Assembly (NCBI GenBank): GCA_003254905.1
Contig: QANU01064758.1
Span: forward strand, 91,554-155,553
DNA from: Nissolia schottii
Taxonomy: Eukaryota; Streptophyta; Magnoliopsida; Fabales; Fabaceae
DNA length: 64,000 nt
Reading direction: 5' to 3'
The notes under the pieces were generated by a model. That model was not told the origin of the DNA, did no database searches, and saw only the letters and a program-made list of their open reading frames with translations. The translations under genes and the position numbers were made by a program. Below are positions 1-10,825 of the stretch, piece by piece. Positions within the stretch are counted from its first letter, which is position 1; every line of letters starts with the position of its first letter.

Positions 1-1630
1 CCCCCCTTTTTAATTGCAATTTTAATTGGTTCTAATTGCTTCCTTGAGAGACGACCTAGGTTAGCCCCTTTACTACGTTTTTGGAGTTGATTTAGTTTTA
101 TAAATTATTATTTGATTGCGCACTGAAATTAACGACGTTTTAGTGTGTGTCAGTGAGCAAGCCAAGTTTACCCACCTTCTTTAGAAGCTTTAAAGGCTGG
201 TTGGACGGTGAGAGAGTTAGGGGAGAGTAGTCCTCCAAGTGCAGAGCTTTCTCCTAGCTTCCGTCCGATTGTCCGCAGCGTGACCGCAGAGCACACGGGC
301 AGAGTTTCGGCATTTCTAAGAGGATGGATGAGTGAAAAATGGGCTGAATAGCTTGCCTTTATATAGCCACGAAATTTTCCTCACCTTTCCCATTATGTCC
401 TTGCCAAAATTACCATTATGCCATTTCAAATTTAATTTCTTAATTAATTAATTGATTTGGATAAATACGAAGTCACATAGGGTCACATCAATGAATAGTA
501 ACCATTATTTTATTTTTTTCTCAAAAATCCTGATCTTATCACGTGGGATCCTCAGATGTGGGTCCCTCCTGGTCCCGTTTCGCTCGTGTTTGGTCATTCG
601 CAGTCCCAGTGCGTCACGCACGGTCGTCCGAAAAAATATTCCGCTTGCACTTTCGCGCTCCCCTAAACTTCCTAATGATATTTTGGGGCTAACCTAAGGT
701 GTTTATAACTTTTTCGTAGTACAAGTTAGGTTTTCAGAGACTTGGGACTCTCTATTCAGCTCCACTGGCTAAACGGGCCAGCGCTGTTCTAGTGTTTGCG
801 GAATTGTCCGAAACCGAACCGGTTTTCGTTTTTTCGACACTTTAGGTTTTTCATCCATTTCTAGAGGTCGAAAGGAATCATTTAATTGTCATCAGAATTC
901 TGCGAAAACGAATAGAATAATTTCTACAGACACTTTTGGTCCTAAGGGTTTGCATTTCTACACTCTTAACCCATATAAGGGCTTATATGGGTACATGGTT
1001 GTTAAACTCTCGAGTTAACTCGTAAACTCTTACGAGTTTACAATTTTACTACACAAAACGAGTTAACACTTATGTAAGATCTTTTTTGTTAAACTCGTAC
1101 GAGCTTAAGTAAACTCGCGATTCTACGAGCGAGTGTACGAGTTAAAATTTACCCACGAGTTTACAACTTTATCTCAAAATGTACAAATTTTGTAACTTTG
1201 TTAGATACTTACCTAACTTTATTTATATTAGATAATGTATATTGAGTTTATTTTGCTAATTTCATATATTTATCATAATTGAGCTATGTTTTATTGAACT
1301 ATAAAATAATACAGATACTGAATAAAGTATGACATAATCACTAAGTGTCATGCATTAAGGTGTTTTTTATGATATTTCTTTCATTAATTTAATTTAAAGT
1401 TAATATTATTCAATTTCAATTATAAATACAATATTTAATCAAGTTTAGTTACTAATTATATTGCTTATAATATATTTTTTTACGTATGTAACCTCATACG
1501 AGTTTACGAGTCGAGTTTACGATCTGAGTTTGTTGAGACTCCACGAGTTTACTTAAACTCTCGAGTTTGACAACCTTGTATGGGTATTTTCCCTGTGAAA
1601 TCCTTGTTAAGGAAAAAGTGGGATGTTACA
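1..1630 (-). mobile_element. Truncated inverted LTR of a Tekay-type Ty3/gypsy element
   Basis: This is the promoter-side part of a long LTR in minus orientation, cut by the window start. Its right end reads GGGATGTTACA at 1630, the reverse complement of the TGTAACATCCC start shared by the other LTRs here. The stretch from about 155 to 985 aligns closely with 4797-5733 of the inverted LTR at 2745-5801, so both belong to one subfamily. A minus-strand TATA box (TATATAAAGG) lies near 355-365. The LTR sits inside the RT part of a gypsy pol, which resumes at 1631. Its TSD cannot be checked because the other end lies outside the window. A MITE interrupts it at 994-1578. Confidence 0.85.
994..1578. 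mobile_element. hAT-type MITE, copy 1 (TATGGGTA target duplication)
   Basis: This is a 585 bp non-coding element with ends CATGGTTGTTAAACTC and, inverted, CAAGGTTGTCAAACTC. It is flanked by a perfect 8 bp direct repeat, TATGGGTA, at 986-993 and 1579-1586. CA-starting terminal repeats and an 8 bp duplication fit the hAT superfamily. The subterminal 150 bp at each side are packed with degenerate ACGAGTTTAC or GTAAACTCGT motifs on both strands, the layout expected for clustered transposase-binding sites. A second copy lies at 53787-54235. No transposase is encoded, so it is non-autonomous. Confidence 0.88.
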
Positions 1631-2369
1631 AGATCCAGCAAAAGTTGAGGCAGTCAAAGCTTGGGAGCGACCCAGTTCAGTTACCGAGCTCCGAAGCTTC
1701 CTGGGTTTGGCTGGCTATTACCGAAGATTCATCAAGGGATTCTCGCAAATTGCGTTGCCCCTAACTAAGCTAACCAGGAAGGGAGTAAAAATGGAACGGT
1801 CGCCGGAATGTGAGAGCCGTTTATGCGAACTAAAGGAAAAGTTAACCACTGCTCCAGTGTTGGTGCTACCAGACCCTTAAGCACCATTTGAGGTATACTG
1901 CGATGCATCTAGTGCCGGGTTAGGATGCATACTGATGCAGAATCGCCAAGCAATAGCATATGCCTCAAGGCAATTAAGGCCTCACGAGATAAACTATCCA
2001 ACACATGACCTGGAGTTGGCCGCAGTGGTGTTTGCACTGAAGATTTGGAGGCACTATCTGTATGGAGTGCGGTTCGAGGTGTTTTCAGATCACAAGAGTC
2101 TAAAATACCTATTCAACAAAAAAGAACTCAACATGAGGCAGCGGAGATGGACAAAGTTCCTCAAAGATTATAACTTCAGCCTCAACTACCACCCAGGAAA
2201 GGCAAATGAGGTAGCAGACGAGTTGAGCCAAAAATCCTTGCACGCAGTACAGATGATGGTGCAAGATGCAAAGTTAGTTGAGGAGTTATGTGACCTTAAT
2301 GTGGATGTAGCGCCCCAATTAAGTAGCATGCAACTGTGCTACTTGCAAATCACCAGTGCTGAAGATTAG
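1631..2369 (+). pseudogene. Ty3/gypsy pol fragment: end of reverse transcriptase and RNase H
   Basis: The translation begins at [11 protein letters not shown] and contains [16 protein letters not shown], the connection region after the RT palm in Ty3/gypsy pol. RNase H follows with YCDAS, a glutamate in [23 protein letters not shown], and the end block [13 protein letters not shown]. These supply the acidic D-E-D-D positions. One in-frame TAA at 1878-1880 separates RT from RNase H, and both parts are otherwise in one frame. The frame closes at 2367-2369 and the integrase follows in another frame. In a live element this would copy the RNA genome and degrade the RNA strand; here it is a pseudogene. 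Confidence 0.9.
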
Positions 2370-2744
2370 AAAAGCTCAGGTAAGCTATCAAGAAGTCACC
2401 TAGTGCAAGTTCAAGAAAGCAGTGGAAAAGGGTAAATTCCCCGAAGTTACCACTGTAAACGACAGGATGATGAGATTTAATCAACGCATATGCGTTCCTG
2501 ACCAGGATAGTCTAAGGGAAGACATTCTGCAGGAGGGTCATAAGAGTCATTTTACCATGCACCCGGGGACCCCCAAGATGTACCATGACTTGAAAAAGAT
2601 GTTTTGGTGCCAAGGATTAAAAAGAGACGTGGAAGACTGGGTGCAGAAATGCCTAGTCTGTCAAAAGGTAAAGGTCAAACACCAGAGACCTCCTGGGTTG
2701 CTGAATCTTCCCGAAATTCCTAAATGGAAATGAGAGGGTGTTGC
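2370..2744 (+). pseudogene. Ty3/gypsy integrase N-terminal zinc finger
   Basis: From 2422 the frame encodes EDILQEGHKSHFTMHPGTPK and then WVQKCLVCQKVK, the H-H-C-C zinc-binding integrase N-terminus of Ty3/gypsy elements. It runs into LLNLPEIPKWK, the usual linker to the catalytic core. The next codon is TGA where the family normally has tryptophan (WKWE), so a single G-to-A change made the stop. An inverted LTR is inserted immediately after this point, and the core resumes at 5802 with the matching MDFV segment. Confidence 0.88.
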
Positions 2745-4391
2745 TATAACACCCTAGCTAACTGCCTATGCTCGAGTCATACGCAACGCTCACTAGGTTG
2801 TTGATCACTTGGTGGGAATACTTATAGCCCTTCATTACTTTTCGAAAATACAAGGTAAAGGAAAATATGGACCATTTTAAAACTTTTCTACTGGTTACTT
2901 ATTCATAAAGTATGAGCCACGTGAGAATCAAGATATAAAATACAAACGGTAGAGCCTGACGCATTACTGCTGATAATCATTCACGGAATAAATATTTAGA
3001 TAAACACGTGCTTGGTCCATCACATGTAATTACAATGAAACAGAGTATAATAATAGTTTACATATACAAGCCATACACATCAAAATACATAACAAAATGT
3101 CTGTCTATTGCAAAACTAAACTGGCTGGTCCTCGGGGTCTGGTCCTCTGCTTGCTTGTACTCGGTCCTTTACTGCTCCACGTGTGGCTCCTCATATGGCT
3201 CCTCGTAGGCCTCATCCGCTCCTGGAAGCACAAGCGAGTGGAGGTGAGAACGATTGTCCTCAGTGGTGTACTTTAGCGCGTGGGGATACTTCTTTAGCTC
3301 ACTTATGAACCAGGCCACTCAAGAGATCTCTATGTGCTCATGCAACTAACGTCTTACTGATTATTATCTTCGCTTAAGATCCTGAATGGCTTTATCTAAG
3401 TTACTAGGTGACGGGGGATCTAATCTTGCTTATCTAGGTTCTCGTGCTTGTTATCTTTACTTTCTTACTTCGTAGCGCGTATACATATTCTGTCTTGAGC
3501 ATTCTCTTGACGGTACTCATAGCATAAACATACTTCACATACTTCCATATACATACATTCATACATTCATTCCTCACGTATCTTTATGCATGGTAACTTT
3601 GAAACTCTCTTACGCGTGCCAGCTAACTAATGGACCAGGGCCGCGCCGAGTCCTTCCACCCTTGTAGATGTGGCCATACATCTACAACCTGCTTCTGTCC
3701 TCGTATCGATGTCGACCAGGCAGCGCTAAAACCTGCGTGGTTGCGAACCACCGCGGATAACTAATGTTCCGTCTATCGACCATCAATAGAGATAACCATC
3801 CACCTAGTGGGATGGCGAGGGGTTGGTCCGGTGATGCAATCTGAGCAGGGACTCGTACAGCATCATCTCATAGTCGTGACGTCACCCTTGTACATGCATC
3901 TTTTCTTTTCTTTCATTCCTTTCTTTCATTATTTCTTTTCATTTCTTTATCATTGACCAATCCACCCTTTTGGGATTGGTGAGGGGCTTGTCCGTAGACG
4001 TGCCATGAGAAAGGCATCCTATCATATAACTACATACTTGTTCCTTAACGTTCAATTATGATCTTTAAGCGTTAAGTGATTAACATCTAGCTCTCTAAGG
4101 CCATCCTAACACTTAGATGACAACCCTGTCCTCATGATGCACGGTATCATAAACATTCTAGTCATAAACATTCTACATGCAATGTTCCACATACATCATA
4201 CAGATCAATATACATCAGTCAGTTAAATGTTTGTTGGAACTATGTGCCCAAGACTGTTTTCATAAACATTGGTTCCCCGGGCATAGGTTAGCTCGGAGAC
4301 CTAGAGTTTCCTGGGCTACTTGCTATCCCTGAAAACTCCTGGTTCATCTCGTCCCCCGTCCCGGGCTCCCTGGGAAACACTAAGTTTCAGG

Positions 4392-4559
4392 CCGTTTAGC
4401 GCCTCATTGGGTTCGCTTAGCGGTCCCTAAAACCGTTCAGCCTATGAAACAGTTCAAAATCCCTTTTTCTTTCAATTTTTCCTACAGACCGCTCAGCAGT
4501 TCATGAGGCCGCTCAGCGGTTCCTGTATCCGCTCAGCAGTTCATGAGGCCGCTCAGCAC
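4392..4559 (-). repeat. CCGCTCAGCGG palindrome array in LTR
   Basis: Seven degenerate copies of the odd palindrome CCGCT-C-AGCGG start at about 4392, 4413, 4433, 4489, 4509, 4529 and 4549. Spacing is 20 or 21 bp, with one gap of 56 bp. The last four copies are exactly 20 bp apart, and two of the spacers are the same TTCATGAGG-type sequence. On the LTR's own strand the motif reads CCGCTGAGCGG. Confidence 0.9.
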
Positions 4560-4993
4560 CTTGGGCGCAACCTGCACAACCTGCTTTGCTCTCTTGCTTT
4601 CCTTTCCATCCTTTCCCATGGACACATCTTGGTATTCTTCCCCAAGTTCCAACAACCATTATGCCACATATTTCAACTCAAAGAATCATGGATAAGTCAT
4701 CTACAACCTAAGCCTATCATAGCTAACATAAACTACAATAGTTCACATAATCACTTAGCATAAAAAACAAGCATGCATAAGCCACCAGAGAGGTGAGCAA
4801 GCCAAGTTTACCCACCTTCTTTAGGGGCTTTCAAGGTTGGTTGGATGATGAGAGAATTAGGGGAGAGTAGTACTCCAAGCGCAGAACTTTTGCCTAGCTT
4901 CTGTCAGGTTTTTTGCAGCGCGTCCGCAGAGCACATGGGAGTTTCGGCACTTCTAAGAGGATGGATGAGTGAATTATGGGGCTGGTGGCATGG

Positions 4994-5003
4994 CCTTATA
5001 TAT
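4994..5003 (-). promoter_or_regulatory. Probable LTR TATA box
   Basis: The minus strand reads TATATAAGG here. It matches in place the TATAAATAG boxes of the related LTRs, where a short AT-rich stretch is followed by GC-rich transcribed sequence. It is about 445 bp upstream, on the LTR strand, of the palindrome array. Confidence 0.6.
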
Positions 5004-5801
5004 TCACGAAATTTGCCTCACCTTTCCCATTTTGCCATTGCCAAAATTACCATTTTGCCATTTCTAATTTAATTTATTAATTAATTATTTTTATTTTGGA
5101 TAATTATAAGGTCACATAGGGTCACATCAATGAATAGTAATCCTTATTTTATTATTTTTCCTCAAAAAATCTAGTGCATCACGCGGTGAATGCAAATGTG
5201 AGTCCCTCCCAGTTCGGTTTCGCTCGTGTTTGGTCGCTCGCAGTCCCGGTGCGTCGCGCACGGTCGTCCAAAAAATATTCCGAGCATACCATCGCGATCC
5301 CCTAATTTCCCTTAACATGGAATTGAGGTCAACTAAGGGCATTTGTGAATTTTTATCTGGAGGAGTATTCTTTACTGATACCTTTGATACATCGTTAAGC
5401 TCTCGTGACGGCAGACAACCGTTCCACTTGCATTTCTGTGATAGCCTATTCTGGCCTATTTTCCCTAATGAGGTTTTGGGGCTAATCTAAGGCATTTGAA
5501 ACTTTTTCCCTGGTACAGGTTGGGTTTCCAGAGGCCTGGGACTCGTGGTTAGGTTCTACTGGCTAAACGGAGTTGTTCTAGTGTCTGCGGAATCGTTTGA
5601 AACTAAGCAGAACTTCGTTTAACAGACGGTTTAATCTCATCATCCAATTCTAAGGGTCAGTAAGAATCATTTGAGTGTCATCAGAATTTATCAAAACCAA
5701 ACAGAATAATTCCTACAGACTTCCACATATTAACTCATACCAAGGGCTCTATGAACAGTTACCTGGAGAAATTCTCACTAAGAAAAGAGTGGGATGTTAC
5801 A

Positions 5802-6275
5802 ATTGCCATGGATTTCGTTTCCAGACTGCCACACACCAGAAAAGGGATTGATGCTATATGGGTGATTGTGGACCGACTCACTAAGTCAGCCCACTTCATT
5901 CCAATCAAGATGAATTATTCGCTAGAAAAGTTGGCAAAGTTGTACATTCAAGAAATAGTGAGACTGCACAAAGTACCATCTTCGATTATCTCCGACCGCG
6001 ATCCAAGGTTTACTTCAAGATTTTGGATAGCTTTTCAGAAAGCCTATGGATCCAAGTTTCAGTTAAGCTCCACCTATCACCCGCAAACGGATGGACAGTC
6101 TTGCGTTGGATACTCCAGGGAATTGGGACAAGTTACTGTTGTACGTGGAGTTTGCTTATACCAACAGTTATCAGGCCAGCATAAGAATGACCCCTTTCTA
6201 ATATCTCTACGGACGAAAGTGCCAATCTCCCCTCTGCTGGAACGACAGTTGCCAGTACAAGCATTTAGGGCCTGA
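5802..6275 (+). pseudogene. Ty3/gypsy integrase catalytic core, deleted
   Basis: The translation contains MDFVSRLPHTRKGIDAIWV, VDRLTKSAHFIPIK and IISDRDPRFTSRFW, which supply the first two aspartates of the D-D-E integrase site. After TYHPQTDGQS the sequence jumps to a region matching the later FAYNNSYQ segment, in another frame. The block with the catalytic glutamate is therefore missing. The remainder includes a frame-shifted version of the segment that follows the active site. The copy cannot encode a working integrase. Confidence 0.88.
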
Positions 6276-6602
6276 GGAACTCCAAGAAGCAGAAGAACTA
6301 GTAAAACTAGTGCGTCAAAGGATCTTAGCAGTACAAAGTCACTAAAAGAGCTATGCGGGCTTCAGAAGGAGACTAATGGAATTCCAAGAAGGCAATCATG
6401 TTTTCTTTAAATTTACTCCGACCACGGGAATTGGAAGGTCATTGAAGGTGAAGAAGTTGAGCCCACGCTTTAGAGGACCTTTCCAAGTCCTTGAACGTAT
6501 TGGACCCGTGGCTTACTGTATAGCACTTCCACCAAATTTGGCGACGTCCACAATGTTTTCCATGTCTCGTAGCTACGGAAGTATCATGCGTCTCCTGAGC
6601 AT
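6276..6602 (+). pseudogene. Ty3/gypsy integrase C-terminal region
   Basis: The segment opens with LGPEELQEAEELVKLV and a TAA stop, then continues KSYAGFRRRLMEFQEGNHV, VKKLSPRFRGPFQVLERIG and VAYCIALPPNL. These are the SH3-like integrase C-terminus of gypsy elements (family pattern LSPRYIGPFEIL). A frameshift follows near the end, where the family has NVHNVFHVSQLRKY. The stretch links the core to the chromodomain. Confidence 0.85.
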
Positions 6603-6848
6603 GTGTTAAAGCCGGAAGAAATACAGTTGAGAGAGGATCTTGCTCTACCACTGCAACCGCAGAAGGTCATCAACCGCAAGACCCGGAAGACTCGTAATAA
6701 GAAGATTCCGATAGTGCGGATAATCTGGAGAAACAAAGATGTTGAAGAGCAGACATGGGAGCTCGAAGAGGACATGAAGGAAGCTTATCTAGAGTTATTT
6801 GAAGGTACAAAATTTCGAGGGCGAAATTTTTCTAAGGGGGAGGAATAG
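6603..6848 (+). pseudogene. Chromodomain at the end of the Tekay pol
   Basis: The last pol segment encodes PIVRIIWRNKDVEEQTWELE followed by EDMKEAYLELF. That is the conserved aromatic and acidic pattern of the chromodomain found at the C-terminus of chromovirus integrases. In live elements this domain is thought to steer integration toward heterochromatin marked by histone methylation. The TAG stop at 6846-6848 is the mutated first triplet of the following LTR, so the LTR start itself ends the frame. Confidence 0.88.
6834..6845 (+). other. Polypurine tract
   Basis: AAGGGGGAGGAA lies directly before the LTR start. It would prime plus-strand DNA synthesis and fixes the left boundary of the 3' LTR at 6846. 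Confidence 0.85.
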
Positions 6849-9338
6849 AACATCACGCTTTCTCCTTAGCAAGAATCTCGCTCGATAAATGTCTATAAAT
6901 TCCTGTTGCCAGTTAAATCTTTGGAAGTATGAACTCTTAGGTTAAAAGTTTATGTAGAAATAATTCTGCTCATTTTCTTAAAATTCTACAGACACTACAA
7001 TAGATCATTTTTACCATCCGAATACAATAGTGTGTTTAAGGTATCCGTAAAATATACGGCTACAAAAGAGAGTTCACAAATACCTTAGAGGGACCTAAAT
7101 TCTTCCTTAGAAAAATTAGGAGATCACAAGGACGTGATCAAAATATTTTTCGCATAACCGTACGCGAAGCACCGGGACAGCTAACGACCAAACACAATCA
7201 AAACTGATCAGAATTTGGTCTTGGAAAATTGAAGGAGCAAGACCGGCCAAGAGACAAAGGAGTTCACGACCAAAATAGAGGCCAAGTGGCTTACGTCAAG
7301 AAACTTCACTTAATTATGGCATTATGACTAAGCATGGTGAGTCATAAGCCTAGTCACCACCATGACATCATAATTCTTTAAATTTCTAATTAAATTTGAA
7401 GACAAATTGGCATGGGCAAGTCGGCCATGATGGCCTATAAATAGCCCTTGGTATTCATTCAAATTGAAGACATGAAAAACTTAGGGAAACTCTATCGGTT
7501 CACACACTCTACCGTTATTCTGCTAAAATACAAATACAATAGTTTTCCATTTAACTGGAACTCTAACTCTCCATAATCTTCTCCCTAGAAACAATTCTCT
7601 ATTCCCCATAAGCAAGAATCTTCATCCATAACCTTTAAGAATTCTTCCGGTAGCACGGAACACAAGTCACAAGACTTTCGGAGTTCTGCGAATTTGTGAA
7701 GAATTAGTCCCCAAGTGGGTAAACCGACTTATCCACTATCTATGTAGTTTTATATTAGATAATATATGACGTTAGGATGTTCTATGTGACCATGATTGTA
7801 TTTATGTGTTGTTGATATCTTTCTAGAACTGCTGGTGCTGTCTGTGATTCTGTCAGAAATTAGGAAAGTCTAAGCTAAAAATAGGCTATGGCACGTTTTA
7901 TAAAGAACTATATGCTGGGAATTTTATTTTTGGATTCTACACGAAAAATTGAGCGGGGATGTCAAATTTTATGATTTTTGGAGTCCCCGATGAATTTCTC
8001 AACAAACAGACAGAAAATGATGTTGTTGGAAAACAAGGGCAAAACGGGAATTCAAGCTTTGGAACTGAAAAACTGGGTTATTTTCAGAAAATATGGGTTT
8101 AGAACCATCAAAAACCTTAAGCGCAAGTCTTGAGTTCATCGGGTTTTTGAGAACTAAAATTCCAAAGAAAACAGGGCGTTTACGGGGCGAAATAGCAGTT
8201 TTGGGGAAGGGCAAAATGGTATTTTCATGATTTTGGGATTGAAATCTGAATTTCTAAGCATGAAAAATGATCTTAGGGCTATCAAAAACCTTGGGATAAG
8301 GTCTTGGACCTCTTCGATTTCTGATTACTAATTTCTGACAGAAAGCTGATGCATACTTTATGATTTTGGAATAATTACTGGATATCCGTTGGTTTATGTT
8401 TAAGAAATGTTTGAGCATGGAATATTGAGCTATGTTTGTTCTATATGAACTGTTGTCTTGAAATATGGAACTATATGTACATGAAATGAAAAGGAAAGGA
8501 AAAGAATCATAGGGTGTGACGTCACTAAGTCCCTAAAATAATGAGGATGATAAGTGTAACATCCTGCTCCTTCCCTAAGTGAAATTTCCCCGACGTACTA
8601 TTCGTAGAGCATCCTGTATAGGGTAACATGCAGAGATTTATAGCAATTAATCTGTTTATTTTCTTGACACTCTGAAGACACTCAAATAGTCCCGCATGAC
8701 CCTTAGAATTTAGTGGAAAAATTAAACTGTTGGAAAAACGGAGTTCTGCTCACTTTCGGACGATTCCGCAGACACTAGAACAGTCCCGTTTGGGCCCATT
8801 TAGCCAGCCGAACCGAGCGGTGGGCCCCAATATTGGGAAACCATACCTTATGAGGGAAAAGGTGGTAGAACCCCTAGAGCAACCCCAAATCGTTACTAGG
8901 AAACTTTGGCGATCGCGGAAACGCTAGCGGAACGGTCCTGTTCTGACACCGACGAGAGATAATGGGTCAAAGGTATCTGTGAAAAATACTCATCCGGAGA
9001 AAAATTCACAAATGCCTTGAAGTAATTATACCTTTAGGTAGAGGGGAATTAGAGGATCGCGGCGGTATAAGCAGAATAATTTTCGGACGACCGTGCGCGA
9101 CGCACCGGGACTGCGAACGGCCAAAAACGAGCGAACAGGACCGAGTGGGCCCCACACCTGCATTTGACCACGTGATGGCTGCAGATTTCCAAGGAAAATA
9201 ATTAAAAATTCAATTACTATTCATTGATTTGACCTTTGAATTATCTTTTGAATTAATTAATTATTAAAGAAAATAAAAAAGGGCATTTTGGTAATTTTGG
9301 CAAGGGGCAAAAGGGTAAATTTGGGGCAGATTCTTCGC

Positions 9339-9347
9339 TATAAATAG
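9339..9347 (+). promoter_or_regulatory. LTR TATA box
   Basis: TATAAATAG lies about 785 bp into the LTR, after an AT-rich stretch. The same box in the same surroundings occurs at 20571 and, slightly mutated, near 17818. It probably marks the U3/R boundary region. Confidence 0.7.
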
Positions 9348-9781
9348 TCCTCCCATTCAGAAAATTTTCACAAAAATTTGAAGAGTGTGGAAACTCTACC
9401 CAAAAATCGTTCGGTGCGGAAACTCTGCTGGAACACTGCTGGAATCGGGAACCGCTCTTGGAAGGCTGAACCACCAAGGAACCCGCCTCTTTGCCGCCAT
9501 CTCCAGCCCTCTTTGCAGCCCAAGAAAGTGGGTAAACTTGGTTTGCTCACCTCCTTGGAGCTTATGTTTGTTTATGCTTGTTTTGATGATTATGCGACTA
9601 TGATGATTTATGCTAGAAATGTTATGCTAGGACTTAGGAGATGATTCTGAAGGGTCCTGTGACCTGGACTAGATAGGATTTTAAGGGTTGGAATATGTGC
9701 TAAAACCTCAAGAAGGATCCATGGACAAAGGAGCAAAGAAAGCAAGAAAAACAAAGATGTAGGTTTCAGCCTCGCCAGGAA

Positions 9782-9998
9782 TCGCTGAGCGGCATCATAA
9801 GCCGCTGAGCGGACTCGTGAACCGCTGAGCGAGGGGCACAGAAAACAGATTTTTGGACACGTGGACTTTAGGGCGCTGAGCGGCCATAAGGCACCGCTGA
9901 GTGGCCTAGGGCTGAAACCTAAGGATAAGGATGGAAAATATTTTCGAAGTGTGAAAACTTTCAGAGACCGCTGAGCGGACGACATGGGCGCTGAGCGG
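9782..9998 (+). repeat. CCGCTGAGCGG palindrome array in LTR
   Basis: Copies of the 11-mer start at 9782, 9802, 9822, 9873, 9894, 9968 and 9988. Spacing is 20, 20, 51, 21, 74 and 20 bp. The first base varies (C, T or G) while the AGCGG arm is mostly kept. The array lies 443-659 bp downstream of the TATA box. Confidence 0.92.
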
Positions 9999-10096
9999 CC
10001 TGAAACTTAACCATTTTTACGAAAACAAAGTTTATGAAGATTGTCCTGGACACGCATTTCCAACACTTATTAAGCTAACTGATATGCATGCAGTAT

Positions 10097-10206
10097 GTTT
10101 ATGATGATTGCATGAAGTAGGTTTATGATGAGAGCATGAGGTATGTTTATGATGAGTGCATGAAGTATGTTTATGATGATTGCGTGAATTATGTTCATGA
10201 TGATGT
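10097..10206 (+). repeat. 24 bp tandem repeat in LTR
   Basis: About four and a half units of GTTTATGATGATTGCATGAAGTAG with small changes start at 10097, 10121, 10145, 10169 and 10193. The 24 bp period keeps a histidine-rich open frame on the minus strand, which is an artefact of the repeat. Confidence 0.85.
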
Positions 10207-10721
10207 ATGTGGAACATTGCATGTAGAATAAGTATGTTAAAAATGGTTATGCTATCATGCATCATGAGGACAAGAGGTTAATCATGTAAAGCTTAAAGAT
10301 CAAAACTGAACCTTAGGGAATCAGTATGTAGTTATATGATAGTAGGTATCTCTCTTGGCAAACACGCCCCTCACCAGTCCCCACAAAGGGGTGGATTAGT
10401 TAATGATGAGGAAGGAAAAGAAAGAAAGGAAGGAATGAAAAGAAAGAAAGGAAAGAAAAGATGAATGAGAAAGGGTGACGTCACGCCTATAAAATGATGA
10501 TGATGATGTATGGGTCTCCACTTGGTTGTGTCATAGGGCCAACCCCTCGCCCTCCCACTAGGTGGACGGTTATCTCTATTGATGATCGAAGACGGAACAT
10601 TAGTTATCCGCGGTGGTTCGCAACCACTCAGGTTATAGCGCTGCCTGGTCGACATCAATCAGAGGACAGAAGCAGGTTGTAGATGTTTGGCCGCATCTAC
10701 ATGAGTGGGGAAGACTCGGCG

Positions 10722-10825
10722 CGGCCCTGGTCCATTAGTTAGCTGGGAGCCGACGCAGCCTCGGTCCATTAGTTAGCCGAGAGCATGGAAAGCAGGATGC
10801 GCCCCGGTCCATTAGTTAGCCGGCA
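10722..10825 (+). repeat. Triplicated 40 bp block in LTR
   Basis: GGTCCATTAGTTAGC occurs three times about 40 bp apart, each followed by a G/C-rich spacer. The related inverted LTR has the block once (near 3627 on the other strand), so this is a local expansion. Confidence 0.75.

Larger units (their letters stand above)
2745..5801 (-). mobile_element. Inverted solo LTR (about 3.06 kb) inserted in the integrase
   Basis: The left end is TATAACACCCTAGCTAAC (expected TGTAACACCC with one G-to-A change) and the right end is GGGATGTTACA, so the LTR reads on the minus strand. The flanks give a 5 bp target duplication with one transition: GTTGC at 2740-2744 and ATTGC at 5802-5806. Removing the insert rejoins the integrase at the WKWEG(V/I)AMDFV position, which confirms the boundaries independently. 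No internal region or second LTR is present, so this is a solo LTR left by LTR-LTR recombination. It has a TATA box near 5000 and a palindrome array at 4392-4559. Confidence 0.92.

Noticed and set aside
1631..6848. Endogenous pararetrovirus (caulimovirus-like) origin of the pol
   Set aside because: An integrase with zinc finger, a chromodomain, a polypurine tract and LTRs are present; these identify a Ty3/gypsy chromovirus.
10032..10265. Histidine-rich 77-residue frame on the minus strand
   Set aside because: It is produced by the 24 bp tandem repeat of the LTR, whose period is a multiple of three; no other sign of coding.
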